The notes: a model not told the origin generated them from the letters alone. Counted from the stretch's first letter, positions 29,359 through 38,511 are shown. The stretch is DNA of 64,000 nt from Rhodospirillales bacterium (GCA_016712375.1 JADJRE010000043.1:124001-188000), one strand, 5' to 3'. Program-made: numbers and translations.

Positions 29359-30969
29359 CTAAGCGCCGACCTTGGCACCACCGTAGATTGCCGCCGCTTC
29401 GCCGGTTGGCACCGTGAAGGTGGCCCATCCGCCGGCGTTGACGATTACCGTGGTCCCGGAGCATGTGCCATTGATGCGGTTGAAATCGGCGTGCAGAACC
29501 TCGCAATATTGCCCTGGCGGCATGCCAGTTGCGAACTGCTGATTTGTTATCCCAGGGCCTGCGCGGTTGATGATGACAAAACCGCGGCCATTGCGGCCGA
29601 AGGCGATTTTATCAGCGCTATTGTCCCACCAATTGGTGACCGTCCAGCCATCCTGCACTGCGCCGGTGTAGTTCCGAAATTCTACCATCTCGGCGATGTT
29701 GTCCCAGCGGTGCTCGCAGACCCAACCGCCGGAAAAGCAAGTTACGTCGTTGGTCATGCCTTGCGGGTTCGCCGGCGGTCCCATCCAATCGTTGACGTCA
29801 CGAAATTTGTCTTGCGACCACTGGACATTGATTGGCCACTCGTAGCTCGACATGACAACCGGATAGCCATAGGGCCAGGCTAGCATGAAGACATTGGCCA
29901 AGTTGTAGAGGTTGCCGTCAAAGTGGTGGGTCAGGATATTGGCGATCCTGCCATCGGATTGCCAGGCGCCGTTGCCGTGGCCTCGCTGATTGTCGTGGTT
30001 GTCTAGGAAGGCTACGGCCTGGTAACTCGGGAGCAGGCCCCAGTCAGCCGAAGCGGGATGGCCTGGAAAAGTCCTGATCTGCGCCAATCTCTGTTGCGGG
30101 TCGCGGAACTTGCCGGCGAGTTGGCGTCCATAATAGAACTCGGTGACGTTGCCCAAGTAGGTGTAGTCCACTGGCTGTACCGGTTCCTTCTCTCCCCGAA
30201 TGACTTCGATGAAGATGTAAGGACGTTGCACCGGGGCATGGAAGGCCTGGCCGGTTCGAGGATTGATTGCTTCCCCAATGTTATGTACCTTCCCCAAAAT
30301 TGCTTCAAGATCTTCAGGCCGCACGTGCTTGCCGGCATCGATGCGGAACCCCGCGACGCCGAGCGAGATCAGATCGTTCATGTGATCGATGAGTTTTTGC
30401 CGAACATAGTCGGTTTCCACCCGCAAGTCGGGCAGGCTACCCTCGATCCAGCAATTTCTGACGGAACCCGCGTCGCCGTAATCAATGTTGCACTGCGGGT
30501 GGAAATCGGGTGGGCCGTACGGGACGCCTGGGTACTGGCGGGTTTGCGGATTGAAGCTGGAGCCACCGACTCCTAGGCCCGCCGGCGTCCCGGTTCCCGC
30601 CATGTGGTTGACGACGACGTCGGCATAGACCTTAACGCCAACTGCATTACAGCGACTGATCATATCCGCTAACTGCGCTCGCGACCCGCTGCGGCTGACA
30701 AGTTGGTAAGAAACGGGCTGGTAACGCTGCCACCAGGGATGGGGCGGCGAGGTTACGTCGGGATGCTCCTGTGCTGGGGAGATCTGAACGGCGGCGAAGC
30801 CCTTCGGCCCAAGCCAGGTCTCGCACTCCTTGGCGACGTCGGTCCATTTCCACTCGAAAAGCTGGACGAAAGCGGTGCGCGACTCCTGCGCCTGCGCCAC
30901 GGCGGGGAAGGCAAGGGCGGCTGCGATCGTCAACAGCGGCCGGCGAAAACGAGCAGCAACATCGAACAT
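29359..30969 (-). CDS. Secreted alpha-amylase, GH13, animal type
   Basis: 536 residues hydrolysing alpha-1,4 glucans. It starts at ATG 30969 (GGGGGTGTC upstream) with signal peptide RRPLLTIAAALAFPAVAQA. The mature enzyme opens RTAFVQLFEWKWTDVAKECE, typical of animal-type alpha-amylases. Catalytic residues are visible: nucleophile Asp211 in GFRIDAGKH, acid/base Glu255 in YIFIEVI, and Asp326 in FLDNHDNQRGHG. ADVVVNHM is region I. The Asn and Arg positions of the chloride site (FLDNHDNQRG, FRIDA) look compatible with chloride dependence. The C-terminal all-beta domain ends EAAAIYGG. It sits alone between an IS6 remnant and an IS1182-like element, suggesting cargo acquired by transfer. Confidence 0.93.
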   Translation of the reverse strand: MFDVAARFRRPLLTIAAALAFPAVAQAQESRTAFVQLFEWKWTDVAKECETWLGPKGFAAVQISPAQEHPDVTSPPHPWWQRYQPVSYQLVSRSGSRAQLADMISRCNAVGVKVYADVVVNHMAGTGTPAGLGVGGSSFNPQTRQYPGVPYGPPDFHPQCNIDYGDAGSVRNCWIEGSLPDLRVETDYVRQKLIDHMNDLISLGVAGFRIDAGKHVRPEDLEAILGKVHNIGEAINPRTGQAFHAPVQRPYIFIEVIRGEKEPVQPVDYTYLGNVTEFYYGRQLAGKFRDPQQRLAQIRTFPGHPASADWGLLPSYQAVAFLDNHDNQRGHGNGAWQSDGRIANILTHHFDGNLYNLANVFMLAWPYGYPVVMSSYEWPINVQWSQDKFRDVNDWMGPPANPQGMTNDVTCFSGGWVCEHRWDNIAEMVEFRNYTGAVQDGWTVTNWWDNSADKIAFGRNGRGFVIINRAGPGITNQQFATGMPPGQYCEVLHADFNRINGTCSGTTVIVNAGGWATFTVPTGEAAAIYGGAKVGA

Positions 30970-31092
30970 GACACCCCCTTGGTCGAGAGACGAATTATAG
31001 TTTGCGCTCAACGTCTATCTCACGAAGGCAGCGCGCACGCCGCCCAAGTCTACTTCACTGCACTAAAGTCCCCCCACCGCCCTCTTGCAAAT

Positions 31093-31190
31093 AAGGCTTA
31101 TTCCCCCAGCGGTAACCACACCATAGGGTAGCCGCGACTGCCCGGCGGCCCTAGGACCTGTGTTTTACCGGAACGACCGGAATAAGCCTT
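31093..31190. repeat. MITE-like 98-base unit with 12-base inverted ends
   Basis: AAGGCTTATTCC (31093-31104) and its exact complement GGAATAAGCCTT (31179-31190) bracket 74 non-coding bases upstream of the amylase gene. Size and terminal repeats would fit a small non-autonomous element; a regulatory hairpin is the alternative. No second copy was seen in the window. Confidence 0.4.
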
Positions 31191-31206
31191 AAGAACATTT
31201 CCTTAA

Positions 31207-32658
31207 CAGCCCGTTGACGATGTATCCGTTGTGATCATGTCGGGTTGGCGGTGACGGCGACGATGAGGAGGGCGAAGTCGCCACGGCCGTCGGTGTCAGG
31301 GACAGCGAAGAGGAGCATCGCCAGAATCTCTCGCTATGAACGACGAACAGCAGCACCCGGCCGCGGGCGGCGGCCTCCCTTGGGGTGCCGACGCCGATCA
31401 GATGGCGCATCAGGATGCCGAGGTTGTGGCCGGCGACGTGGATCAGGTAGCGCTTGTGGACGTTTTCCCGGCCGCGAAGCCAGGTCCGCCGCATGCCGCG
31501 CTCCAGAGTGTGAGCGAACGATCGCTCGACGATCTCGGCCCGTTTTCGCATCGCCGCCTTGCCGACCGCGGAGCGGAGCCGGTTGCGGTTGGCGTAGACG
31601 GCGTCCCGCGCCTCGGTGTCGCCGTGCCAGCGAGAGAAGCTCTTGCGCTGCGGCTCGGCGATCCGCGTCTTCCAGACACCGCCGTCGAGGTCTTTCAGCA
31701 CCGCCCGGGAGTGGTAGCCTTTGTCGGCGACGAGTTCGGCGGGCTCGGCCGTCGCAGGCGCGCGATCGACTGAAGCCAGGTTCGCCGCCGCCGCCTCCAG
31801 CGTGCCCGGCAACGTCGTCGTGTCGCCCTCGTCCGCCGGGTGAATCTCCGCCGCGACCACCGCGCCGGTGTCGAGATCGACGGCGTGTTCCGGCTTGTAG
31901 GCCAGACGCGTGGTGCCGTCTTTCATCTTGGCGATCATCGCCTCGGGATCGGTCCCGCTCACCCAGTCCGCGTTGGACAGCTTCTTGCCCTTGCGGGCGC
32001 GATCGATGCGAACGAGATCGTCGGCGGACGGCGTCTCGATGCCGCTTTCCGTGGCCATCCGCTTCAGCATCTCCCGGTAGGTCCTCGCCCGTCTCCCGGC
32101 GCACGATCGTCCGAAGCGCGGCGTTCGCCTCCATGGTCGAGGCATCGACGCCGATCCGCTCGCCTTTCACCAGGCCGCGCTCGGCGAGCAGCGCCAGCAC
32201 CCAGCCGAATACCGTCTCGTGAACCTCGGCGGGCAGGCGCGAGCGCGTCTTCGACAGCCAGGAATGATCCGGCACCCGCTCGGTCGTCCGCAGCCGCAGG
32301 AACTCCCGCAGCGACAGCGAATCCGCACAGCGCCATTCGATCCCGCGCTCGGAGTCGATGCCCTCGAAATACCCCACCATGTGCATCCGGAAGTAGCGGC
32401 CGGGCGGAACCGACGGTGCCCCCATCTTCGCCGCGTAATACGGCTTGCAGATCGTCTCGGCAAACGCGTCGAAGCCGGCCTCGATCAGCACCCCCTGAAG
32501 CCGATCGTAGAAAACATGCCCCGGCGACCGCGGCATCTCCCGCCACGTCACCACCAGATCACCTTGCCGATCCCCCTGCCGACCCAGCGCCATCCGGGCA
32601 ATCCCCAGTCCCTGATCAACCCATGGAGTCAGAGCCGGCGGACTTCGTCAACGGGCTG
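31207..32658 (-). mobile_element. IS1182-like element, copy A
   Basis: Perfect 14-base terminal inverted repeats CAGCCCGTTGACGA bound a 1,452-base element. Both outer flanks read TTAA, consistent with a 3-4 base target duplication. A near-identical copy B lies at 49090-50539 in the same orientation. The family assignment rests on the transposase; IS5-superfamily placement is an alternative. Confidence 0.85.
31235..32593 (-). pseudogene. IS1182-like transposase, copy A (two indels)
   Basis: The N-terminal frame (VFYDRLQGVLIEAGFDAFAE, then RVPDHSWLSKTRSRLP and GERIGVDASTMEANAA) is intact to about 32090. There an extra C relative to copy B shifts it to the frame with TYREMLKRMATESGIETPSA, LVADKGYHS and ERSFAHTLERGMRRTWLRG. 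A missing C near 31328 alters the tail. Repairing each indel with copy B gives one open frame ending LLIVAVTANPT. Confidence 0.85.
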
Positions 32659-32900
32659 TTAAGCCCTGCCGAGGATGATCGTGCTGTTGGCCGGGATGGT
32701 GAGGGGCACGAAGAGCATGTGCAGCGATGCTTCGCCACCCACTACATGGCGAGCCCGGGCCGATGCCCAACCAGTGGCCCCTGCCGAGGGGACGCTGCGA
32801 TGATCGCATCGACGACAGTATTGACGGCGACAGGCTTTTTCTGATTGCGGCGAACCACAAAACAGCCGCCGCCGGTTGCGGCGCTTACGTCCGCCGCTGT
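32659..32900. other. Intergenic after the IS, possible gene remnant
   Basis: On the minus strand a short frame reads GGEASLHMLFVPLTIPANST then IILGRA and stops at the IS edge (TTAA). It could be the tail of a truncated gene, but no family is recognised. Nothing else is seen before the cytochrome stop. Confidence 0.3.
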
Positions 32901-33329
32901 CTACTCGACCCTGAAGGCCGCGTGGCAGCTACGGCACTGCGCGGAGATGTCCTCGAGAGCCCCCACCGCTTTTTTCCAGTAGGCGCCGGACGCCTCTGCT
33001 GGCGCCGATACGGCGACGTCGGCGAAGTCTGCGGCGGCGCGGTGCATCGCCATCCCCATCTCGCGGAACTCGATGGGCATGAACCGGCCGAACCCCTTGC
33101 CGCCGCCGATCGCCAGCTCCGTCCTTGCGGCCTTGGCAGCGGCAGCAAAGTCGGCGGCAGCCAGGGCGGCGATGATATCGTCGAGCGAGTCCATGTGATG
33201 GCGCATCTCCTCCATGAAAGCCGCGCGTACGTCGGGCGGCAGTTCTAGCGGAGCGCGTGGGTCCTCAGCGGCGGCGGGCATCACCGTCAGCGAGGCCAGG
33301 AGCACGCCGCATGCATTGCGCCAAAGCAT
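32901..33329 (-). CDS. Cytochrome c-prime-like periplasmic haem protein
   Basis: 142 residues: signal peptide LLASLTVMPAAAE, a four-helix-bundle-like body, and the haem site CRSCHAAFR (CxxCH) 11 residues from the C-terminus. That is the cytochrome c-prime/c556 arrangement. A Met near the N-terminus of the bundle (RAAFMEEMRHHMDSL) could be the distal ligand. It starts at ATG 33329 after GGAGGAAAAA; an upstream in-frame extension to 33806 is rejected. It is the last gene of the sulfur cluster and could bind NO or take electrons from sulfide or persulfide oxidation. Confidence 0.85.
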   Translation of the reverse strand: MLWRNACGVLLASLTVMPAAAEDPRAPLELPPDVRAAFMEEMRHHMDSLDDIIAALAAADFAAAAKAARTELAIGGGKGFGRFMPIEFREMGMAMHRAAADFADVAVSAPAEASGAYWKKAVGALEDISAQCRSCHAAFRVE

Positions 33330-33430
33330 TTTTTCCTCCCAAGTCGCAGTCGCTGATGCGCGCGACTGCTCGCACAACCTCAACGACGGGGTCGGACCGC
33401 CATACCGCCGCCCGATCCACGAAACTTCTG

Positions 33431-33628
33431 TTACGAAGTCTTTGCGACCGGACAGGTGCGGATGCCGAGCACGCGGTAAGCGGGGCACCAGCCGATCAAC
33501 GCTGTCGCCAGCGGGACAAGACCGATCCAGCCCCATGGCGTCTGCGGTCCGACGAAAACGAGAGCGATCAGCACCACGCCCGCGATAATGCGCAGGCTCC
33601 GATCGACCATTCCAAGATTTTTGCCCAT
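33431..33628 (-). CDS. DUF2892 (YgaP-type) membrane protein
   Basis: 65 residues from ATG 33628 (GGGAGAGGTGGCT upstream). Sequence MGKNLGMVDRSLRIIAGV is followed by two spans (VVLIALVFVG and WIGLVPLATALIGWCPAYRV). The family usually lies beside or is fused to rhodaneses, as in YgaP. Cys in GWCPAYRVLGIRTCP are conserved in the family. Its place between DsrE and cytochrome c-prime fits sulfur metabolism. Confidence 0.85.
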   Translation of the reverse strand: MGKNLGMVDRSLRIIAGVVLIALVFVGPQTPWGWIGLVPLATALIGWCPAYRVLGIRTCPVAKTS

Positions 33629-33688
33629 AGCCACCTCTCCCTTCTGAAACACGAGTTCCACGTTCACCGACGACCGGACCCAGGGACG

Positions 33689-34102
33689 TCACCAGGTCAG
33701 CGTCTGGGTGCCTTCCTTGAACAGTAGAGTGCTGGTCATGTCCGGGTTGCCCACCTTCACGCCCTCGATCAGATCGTCCTCCTTGACGCCGTAGTGCTTC
33801 ATGCACATCGGGCAGGCGATGACGGTCGCGCCCTTGGTCATCAACTCGGACAGCATCTTCTGCTGGTCGGCGAACTTGCCGACGTTCTCTCTGGACGCCA
33901 GCAGCACGCCCTTGTCGTTCAGCCAGACGGTCAGCGGATGGGCGCGCTCCATCATCGCTTTGGAGAACCCCATCGCCATGTCGGCGCGATGGTTTTCGTC
34001 AGTGGTCAAGTTGACAAAGAGTGAGCCGCCCGGATCGGCTGAGACCGGTGCCGTCGCAATAAGAGTAAGCACCGCAACGACTGCCAAGATTGTCCGCACC
34101 AT
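33689..34102 (-). CDS. Periplasmic DsrE-family sulfur-carrier-like protein
   Basis: 137 residues with a signal peptide (RTILAVVAVLTLIATAPVSA). The DsrE/F fold is shown by SLFVNLTTDENHRADMAMGF, VTVWLN-type strand (here LTVWLNDKGVLL) and ATVIACPMCMKHYG, where Cys residues could carry persulfide. Most DsrE proteins are cytoplasmic; an exported form next to membrane sulfur transporters suggests handling of periplasmic persulfide. It lies 53 bases after the FAD/rhodanese gene. Confidence 0.85.
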   Translation of the reverse strand: MVRTILAVVAVLTLIATAPVSADPGGSLFVNLTTDENHRADMAMGFSKAMMERAHPLTVWLNDKGVLLASRENVGKFADQQKMLSELMTKGATVIACPMCMKHYGVKEDDLIEGVKVGNPDMTSTLLFKEGTQTLTW

Positions 34103-34154
34103 GTTCCATTCTCCTGCAATGTCAGCTTCAACAACAAATTCTCGATAGATACTT

Positions 34155-35909
34155 CTACGGAACAGCCGCCTCGCCTGTCATGCCGTAGAGGCGCTTTGCC
34201 AAGCCGTAGCCGCCGTAGAGGTTGCGCACGTTAGTCCACCCGCTGTTCAGCAGGATCTGTTGAGCGACGTAGCTGCGATAGCCGGTCCCGCACTGCACGA
34301 CGACCGGGCCTTCCCGCGGAATCTCGGTCAGACGATCCCGCAGCTCGTCGAGGGGGATGTTGATCGCCTGGGGCAAGTGGCCGTCCTCGAACTCGCGCCG
34401 GGTCCGGACATCGGCCAGAAAGGGCGGCGTCTCGCTCGCATGCTCATGCAACAACGTCAGCGGCGAAGCGCCCGGGCTGGTGCCGCGATAGGCATTTGCC
34501 GCGACGAAACCAGCCATCACCACCACGTCCTTCGCGGAGCCGAAGGGCGGCGCGTAGCAGAGATCGAGCCCCTCCAGATCCTCCACCGTCAGGCCGCCCT
34601 GGATGGCAGTGGCCAGCACGTCGAGCCGCTTGTCCACACCGTCCTGACCGACGGCCTGGGCACCGAGCAGTCGTCCGTCGCGAGGCGCATAGAGCAGCTT
34701 CAACAGCATAAGCCTGGCGCCGGGGTAGTAGCCGGCGTGGCTCGGGCCGATGACGTAGACGACGGCAGCATCGATGCCGGCACGTTTCGCCATCTTCTCG
34801 CCGAGGCCAGTTCCGCCGGCCACGACCTTGCCGACGCGAACGATCGCCGTGCCGAGCACGCCGCGCATGCGCAGGCGCCTCGCATCAGCTTGGGTGACGC
34901 CGGCAAGGTCGATGGCGGCATTCTGACCGGCGATCCGCCCCTGCTTGTTGGCAGGGCCAGCGAGCGGGATGTTCACCGGCTCTCCGGTCGGCACGAAGAT
35001 GGTTTCGCAATTGTCGCCAGCCGCGAAGATGAAGGGATCGGACGTCCGCTGGTGCACGTCGACGGCAATCGCGCCGGTCTTGCCGAGGCGGAGCCCGGCC
35101 GACGTCGCCAGTTCGACGTTGGGGCGAACGCCGGTGCCGATGATGGCGATGTCGAAGGTCACCTCATGACCGCTCTTCAGGACGGCCCGTGACCGGTTAC
35201 CGGCCGACTCGAGACGGCTGACCCCATCATTGAGGATGACCTCGACTCCTGCATCACGCAGCTCCAGCTCGACCGGATGTGCCATCTCCTGGTCGAGCGG
35301 CCCCATCAGCTGGTCCTGCGCTTCGACGACGGTCACCCGGAAGCCCCGCTGCACCAGCTGCTCGGCGCATTCCAGGCCGATGTACCCACCGCCGATGACC
35401 AGCGCCTGGAAACCCGCGTCCTTCACGTTCAGGAACAATCCGCCTTCCATCTCGCGCGGCAGCAGTCGCGAGAGGCGCTGCATGATCGCGTCGACGTCCG
35501 GTCCTGTTCGACAGTAGAAGACGTTCGGGCCGTCCAGCCCGTCGATGGGTGGGACGATCGGGACCGTGCCGGTGGCGAGGATCAGGCGGTCGTAAGCAAG
35601 TGTGGCGGGGCGGTTAAGCGGGTTGATGTAGGACACGGTGCGCTCGCTGGCGCAGATCGACGTTATGGCGGTGTCGAGCCGCACATCCACGTTGAAGAAC
35701 CCGGTAAAGCGATCCGGCTTGCTGACGAACAGGGCGTCGCGCGACGCGATCTCGCCGCCGACGTAATAGGGCAATCCGCAGTTGGCGTAGCTCATGTACG
35801 GGCCGCGATCGAACATGACGATCTCGACGGACTCGTTGGTCCGGCGTGCTTTCGCTGCGGCTGAAGCACCCGCGGCGACTCCGCCGACGATGACGATGCG
35901 GCTGGTCAT
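34155..35909 (-). CDS. FAD-dependent CoA-disulfide/persulfide reductase fused to rhodanese
   Basis: 584 residues. The N-terminal FAD site is RIVIVGGVAAGASAAAKARR, with redox Cys44 in SYANCGLPYYVGG as in CoA-disulfide reductase/Npsr. The NAD(P)H site is ALVIGGGYIGLECAE, the second FAD motif is FIFAAGDNCE, and the dimerisation domain has DLCYAPPFGSAKD. The C-terminal rhodanese domain (about 475-575) has Cys540 in VVQCGTGYRS. The enzyme would reduce CoA or glutathione persulfides and polysulfides to sulfide or transfer sulfane sulfur. It overlaps the YedE gene by four bases (ATGA). Confidence 0.92.
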   Translation of the reverse strand: MTSRIVIVGGVAAGASAAAKARRTNESVEIVMFDRGPYMSYANCGLPYYVGGEIASRDALFVSKPDRFTGFFNVDVRLDTAITSICASERTVSYINPLNRPATLAYDRLILATGTVPIVPPIDGLDGPNVFYCRTGPDVDAIMQRLSRLLPREMEGGLFLNVKDAGFQALVIGGGYIGLECAEQLVQRGFRVTVVEAQDQLMGPLDQEMAHPVELELRDAGVEVILNDGVSRLESAGNRSRAVLKSGHEVTFDIAIIGTGVRPNVELATSAGLRLGKTGAIAVDVHQRTSDPFIFAAGDNCETIFVPTGEPVNIPLAGPANKQGRIAGQNAAIDLAGVTQADARRLRMRGVLGTAIVRVGKVVAGGTGLGEKMAKRAGIDAAVVYVIGPSHAGYYPGARLMLLKLLYAPRDGRLLGAQAVGQDGVDKRLDVLATAIQGGLTVEDLEGLDLCYAPPFGSAKDVVVMAGFVAANAYRGTSPGASPLTLLHEHASETPPFLADVRTRREFEDGHLPQAINIPLDELRDRLTEIPREGPVVVQCGTGYRSYVAQQILLNSGWTNVRNLYGGYGLAKRLYGMTGEAAVP

Positions 35910-36430
35910 GAGACTACCTCTTCTTGTTCTTGCGCTCCCAGCGGATGGCGGTTAGCCGCAGCCGCCGATTGGTCGCGGGCGCGCATCTCAACGCCATGAG
36001 CGTCCCGGCGCGCGATCGCGACGTGATGCAGGGCCATGCCGGCGAGCATCGCGCCGACGAAGAGCCAGGTTTTCGCCAGCCCGAAGCCCAATCCGGCGAT
36101 GGCTGGTCCGGGGCAGTAACCGACCAGTCCCCAGCCCAGCCCAAAGGTCAGCGCGCCCGCGATCAGGCGGCGGTCGATGGGGCGACCGCGCGGGATCGCG
36201 AATGTCGACGCGAAAAGCGGGGCTCGGCGGCGGCGGAAGATCAGCGCATAGCCGATTGCCGTCACCAGCACGGCGCCCGCCATGACAAAGGCGAGCGCCG
36301 GGTTCCAGCTGCCGTCGGCGATCACAGCGAAATCGAGAAAGGCGAGGACGACCGCGGGATCGATCATCCGTGAAAGGCTGAGGCCGGCGCCGAACAGAAG
36401 GCCCGCGGCCAGGGCGGCAAGCAGGCGCAT
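35906..36430 (-). CDS. YeeE/YedE-family sulfur transporter subunit (DUF6691 type)
   Basis: 174 residues with four to five spans. The signature is LLFGAGLSLSRMIDPAVVLAF then FGLGWGLVGYCPGPAIAGL; the Cys in GYCPGP is the conserved thiol thought to relay sulfur compounds. The Gln/Glu-rich tail after residue 145 is cytoplasmic. It pairs with the upstream half-transporter at 36433-36858 (2-base gap), like PmpA/PmpB pairs. Confidence 0.9.
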   Translation of the reverse strand: MRLLAALAAGLLFGAGLSLSRMIDPAVVLAFLDFAVIADGSWNPALAFVMAGAVLVTAIGYALIFRRRRAPLFASTFAIPRGRPIDRRLIAGALTFGLGWGLVGYCPGPAIAGLGFGLAKTWLFVGAMLAGMALHHVAIARRDAHGVEMRARDQSAAAANRHPLGAQEQEEVVS

Positions 36431-36432
36431 GT

Positions 36433-36858
36433 CTAGCCTCCGAGCAGATGACGGGCGACGAAGACGACGGCCGCGCCGGCAGCCATGAACGTCAGCGTCG
36501 CTGCCAGGGATCTTGGCGAGAGCCGCGCCAGCCCGCAGACACCGTGGCCGCTGGTACAGCCGTTGCCGAGCCGTGAGCCGAAGCCGACCAACAGACCGGC
36601 AACCAGGACGACCGGAACGGAGGCATCGACGTGGACCTCCGGCAGCGTCGCGCCGAGCAGCGCAGCGGCGAAGGGTCCGGCGATCAGGCCCGCGAGGAAG
36701 GCGAGCCGCCAGCCGCTCTCGTCGGCGCCGCTGCCGACCAGACCGCCAACGATTCCGGCGATGCCGGCGATCCGTCCGAGCGCCAGCATCAGCAGGACAG
36801 CGGCAAGCCCGATCAGCACGCCGCCGGCAAGTGCTGTCACCACGGTATTCACGGCCAC
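36433..36858 (-). CDS. YeeE/YedE-family sulfur transporter subunit
   Basis: 141 residues with four spans. It carries FGSRLGNGCTSGHGVCGLARLS, the two-Cys core of the YeeE/YedE fold that passes thiosulfate or sulfide-like species. It is the first half of the two-gene transporter and lies 12 bases after the metallo-hydrolase stop. Together with DsrE and rhodanese genes this indicates sulfane-sulfur import or export. Confidence 0.9.
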   Translation of the reverse strand: MAVNTVVTALAGGVLIGLAAVLLMLALGRIAGIAGIVGGLVGSGADESGWRLAFLAGLIAGPFAAALLGATLPEVHVDASVPVVLVAGLLVGFGSRLGNGCTSGHGVCGLARLSPRSLAATLTFMAAGAAVVFVARHLLGG

Positions 36859-36870
36859 CTCGCCCGCACG

Positions 36871-37875
36871 TCAGAACGTCACACTATCGCCGTTGCCCAG
36901 GAAGGCGTGGCTGCCGCGGGCTCCGGTCGAGCGCTTCGAGTAGCTGAGATAGGCGTCGGTGCCCTTGATGATCGGCACGCCGTGGCTTTCCGCCTTCTCC
37001 GCCCACATCCAGCCGGTGCAGTGGTTGCATCCCATCTTCGCCATGCCGAGCGCCTTGACCTCGTCGATGATGTGGTCGAACTCGGGCTTCCAGGTGTCGA
37101 AGATGCTGAGGTGCAGGCCGCCGTAGCAGCCGTAGAGGCCCGGCCCAGCCAGATTATCGCGGGCAAAACCGAGCAGATTCATGATCCCCGGATGGCCGCA
37201 GCCGGTGACGGTGACGATCCCCTTGTCGGCGACGTTGACGTAAAGGACGTTCTCGCCGCGGACCTGCAGCAGCATTGAGGCGTCGAACATTCGCAGCGCC
37301 ACGCCCGGTAAGAGTCGATAGAGGCCGCTGCCATCCTCGCCTTGCGTCTCAGTGAGGATGAGATCGCCCTCATGCGGAACGTTGTTCTTGCAGATTGAGA
37401 CGCTGCGGCCGTTACTGTCCTCAACCCTGATGTTTCCCTTCTGCATCAACAGGATCCGGTCCTCCGCGCGCCAAGTCGACGGCGCGTAGAGCTTGAGCCG
37501 CGGGTTGTGCTTCAGAGTCGACTCGATTCCCCAGAAGTGATCGAGGTGCCAGTGCGACAGCACCATGAAGTCGATCTCCCCCCGCTCCAGCATTTTGTCG
37601 ACGCCTTGGCGGGCGAACGCCTCGTCCATCCAGTCGGTGTTCCAGCCGGTATCAAGCAGGATCTTCTTCTCGTCGCCGTCGAGCAGGGTGATGGTCAGGA
37701 GGGCCGCGTAGCCGCCGGCATTCTCCCGATGCCAGGCGATCCGGTACTGCGTCTGCTCGCTACCGCCGTAGTCGGCCATGTCCTGCTTGAACCGGGCGTC
37801 ATCAAACCAGCCGGTCTCGCTGATCACGTCGACCTTGAGGCTCTTGACCGCGCCGATGTCCAGTCGGTCACTCAT
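36871..37875 (-). CDS. Metallo-beta-lactamase-fold hydrolase (COG1237-like)
   Basis: 334 residues from ATG 37875 (GGAGGGAAGTC upstream). The metal motif is SHWHLDHFWG, preceded by ILLDTGWNTDWM. Further ligands fit GCGHPGIMNLL and YGGLHLS, the pattern of the COG1237 branch related to dihydropterin synthases. C-terminal MGCNHCTGW contains two close Cys. It overlaps the NifX-like gene by eight bases. Persulfide dioxygenases also use this fold, but the motifs here fit the COG1237 group better, so a sulfur dioxygenase role is only possible. Confidence 0.85.
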   Translation of the reverse strand: MSDRLDIGAVKSLKVDVISETGWFDDARFKQDMADYGGSEQTQYRIAWHRENAGGYAALLTITLLDGDEKKILLDTGWNTDWMDEAFARQGVDKMLERGEIDFMVLSHWHLDHFWGIESTLKHNPRLKLYAPSTWRAEDRILLMQKGNIRVEDSNGRSVSICKNNVPHEGDLILTETQGEDGSGLYRLLPGVALRMFDASMLLQVRGENVLYVNVADKGIVTVTGCGHPGIMNLLGFARDNLAGPGLYGCYGGLHLSIFDTWKPEFDHIIDEVKALGMAKMGCNHCTGWMWAEKAESHGVPIIKGTDAYLSYSKRSTGARGSHAFLGNGDSVTF

Positions 37876-38362
37876 GACTTCCCTCCGGCATGCCCGCACC
37901 GAGGCCGCGGTGATCTCTATCCAATCCCGCGCGTCCCGGCCCCTGTGCATCTTGGTGTCTGCCGCCATGAGCGGGCGAATGCTGGTGCGCGGGCCGATGG
38001 CCGTGTCCGCAACCACAAGCCGTCTCTGCGGGCGTTTCGCCTCCGGACCGCAATCGCGCCAGGTACTGTTTCACAGCCTCGCAGGGATCGGTGTGGTCCG
38101 TGGCGACCGCGATGATTCCGCGCGCCATCATCCGGGCGGCAAAGCCCGCGCCGAACGATCCGGCGATGATCACATCGACCGTGTCGAGTGGGTGCGGCCC
38201 TTCGGCGTGAAACTCGTGAATTGCAAGCTCTTTCGGCAGATCGAGCCGTTCGACTTCAACCGGCTCGCCGCCTTCGCCCGCCTCGTACACGAGGAACCGG
38301 CGTGTCCTGCCCGCATGCGGCGTAATGGTGCGAAAGTTCTGGCTGGTGACCGCGATTTTCAT
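37868..38362 (-). CDS. NifX/NafY-like (dinitrogenase Fe-Mo cofactor family) protein with His/Cys tail
   Basis: 164 residues. The first 105 have the NifX/NifB C-domain fold (MKIAVTSQNFRTITPHAGRT, DVIIAGSFGAGFAARMMARG, TDHTDPCEAVKQYL). The tail CGCGHGHRPAHQHSPAHGG looks like a metal-binding segment, then continues Gly/Asp/Arg-rich, perhaps because the last codons are constrained by the overlap with the next gene. No nitrogenase genes are near, so a role in Fe-S or metal-cluster handling within the sulfur cluster is inferred. Confidence 0.8.
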   Translation of the reverse strand: MKIAVTSQNFRTITPHAGRTRRFLVYEAGEGGEPVEVERLDLPKELAIHEFHAEGPHPLDTVDVIIAGSFGAGFAARMMARGIIAVATDHTDPCEAVKQYLARLRSGGETPAETACGCGHGHRPAHQHSPAHGGRHQDAQGPGRAGLDRDHRGLGAGMPEGSHE

Positions 38363-38482
38363 TCGTTCTCATATCCTCTACAGACAGCGCCGGACATGAC
38401 GGGACCGGAAAAAGCTGTCCGTGGCCTCGGGGCCGTTAACTCTCCGACGGCCAAATCAGGCTGTCGAATACCGACCAAGCTC

Positions 38483-38511
38483 CGACGCAGAGGCCTGAGA
38501 CCCCTGCGTCG
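38483..38511. terminator. GC-rich hairpin after the 38520 gene
   Basis: Arms CGACGCAGAGG and CCCCTGCGTCG pair at 10 of 11 positions. TTGTCTTTT follows on the plus strand. It sits between the stop of the hypothetical gene and the NifX-like gene start, so it may limit read-through on the minus strand or stop plus-strand transcription. Confidence 0.45.

Noticed and set aside
31245..32222. Plus-strand frames over IS1182-like copy A
   Set aside because: Low-complexity Arg/Ser/Pro shadows of the transposase, repeated in the same way over copy B.
33330..33806. N-terminal extension of the cytochrome c-prime frame
   Set aside because: The signal peptide and a strong ribosome-binding site place the start at 33329; the extension overlaps the DUF2892 gene in another frame.
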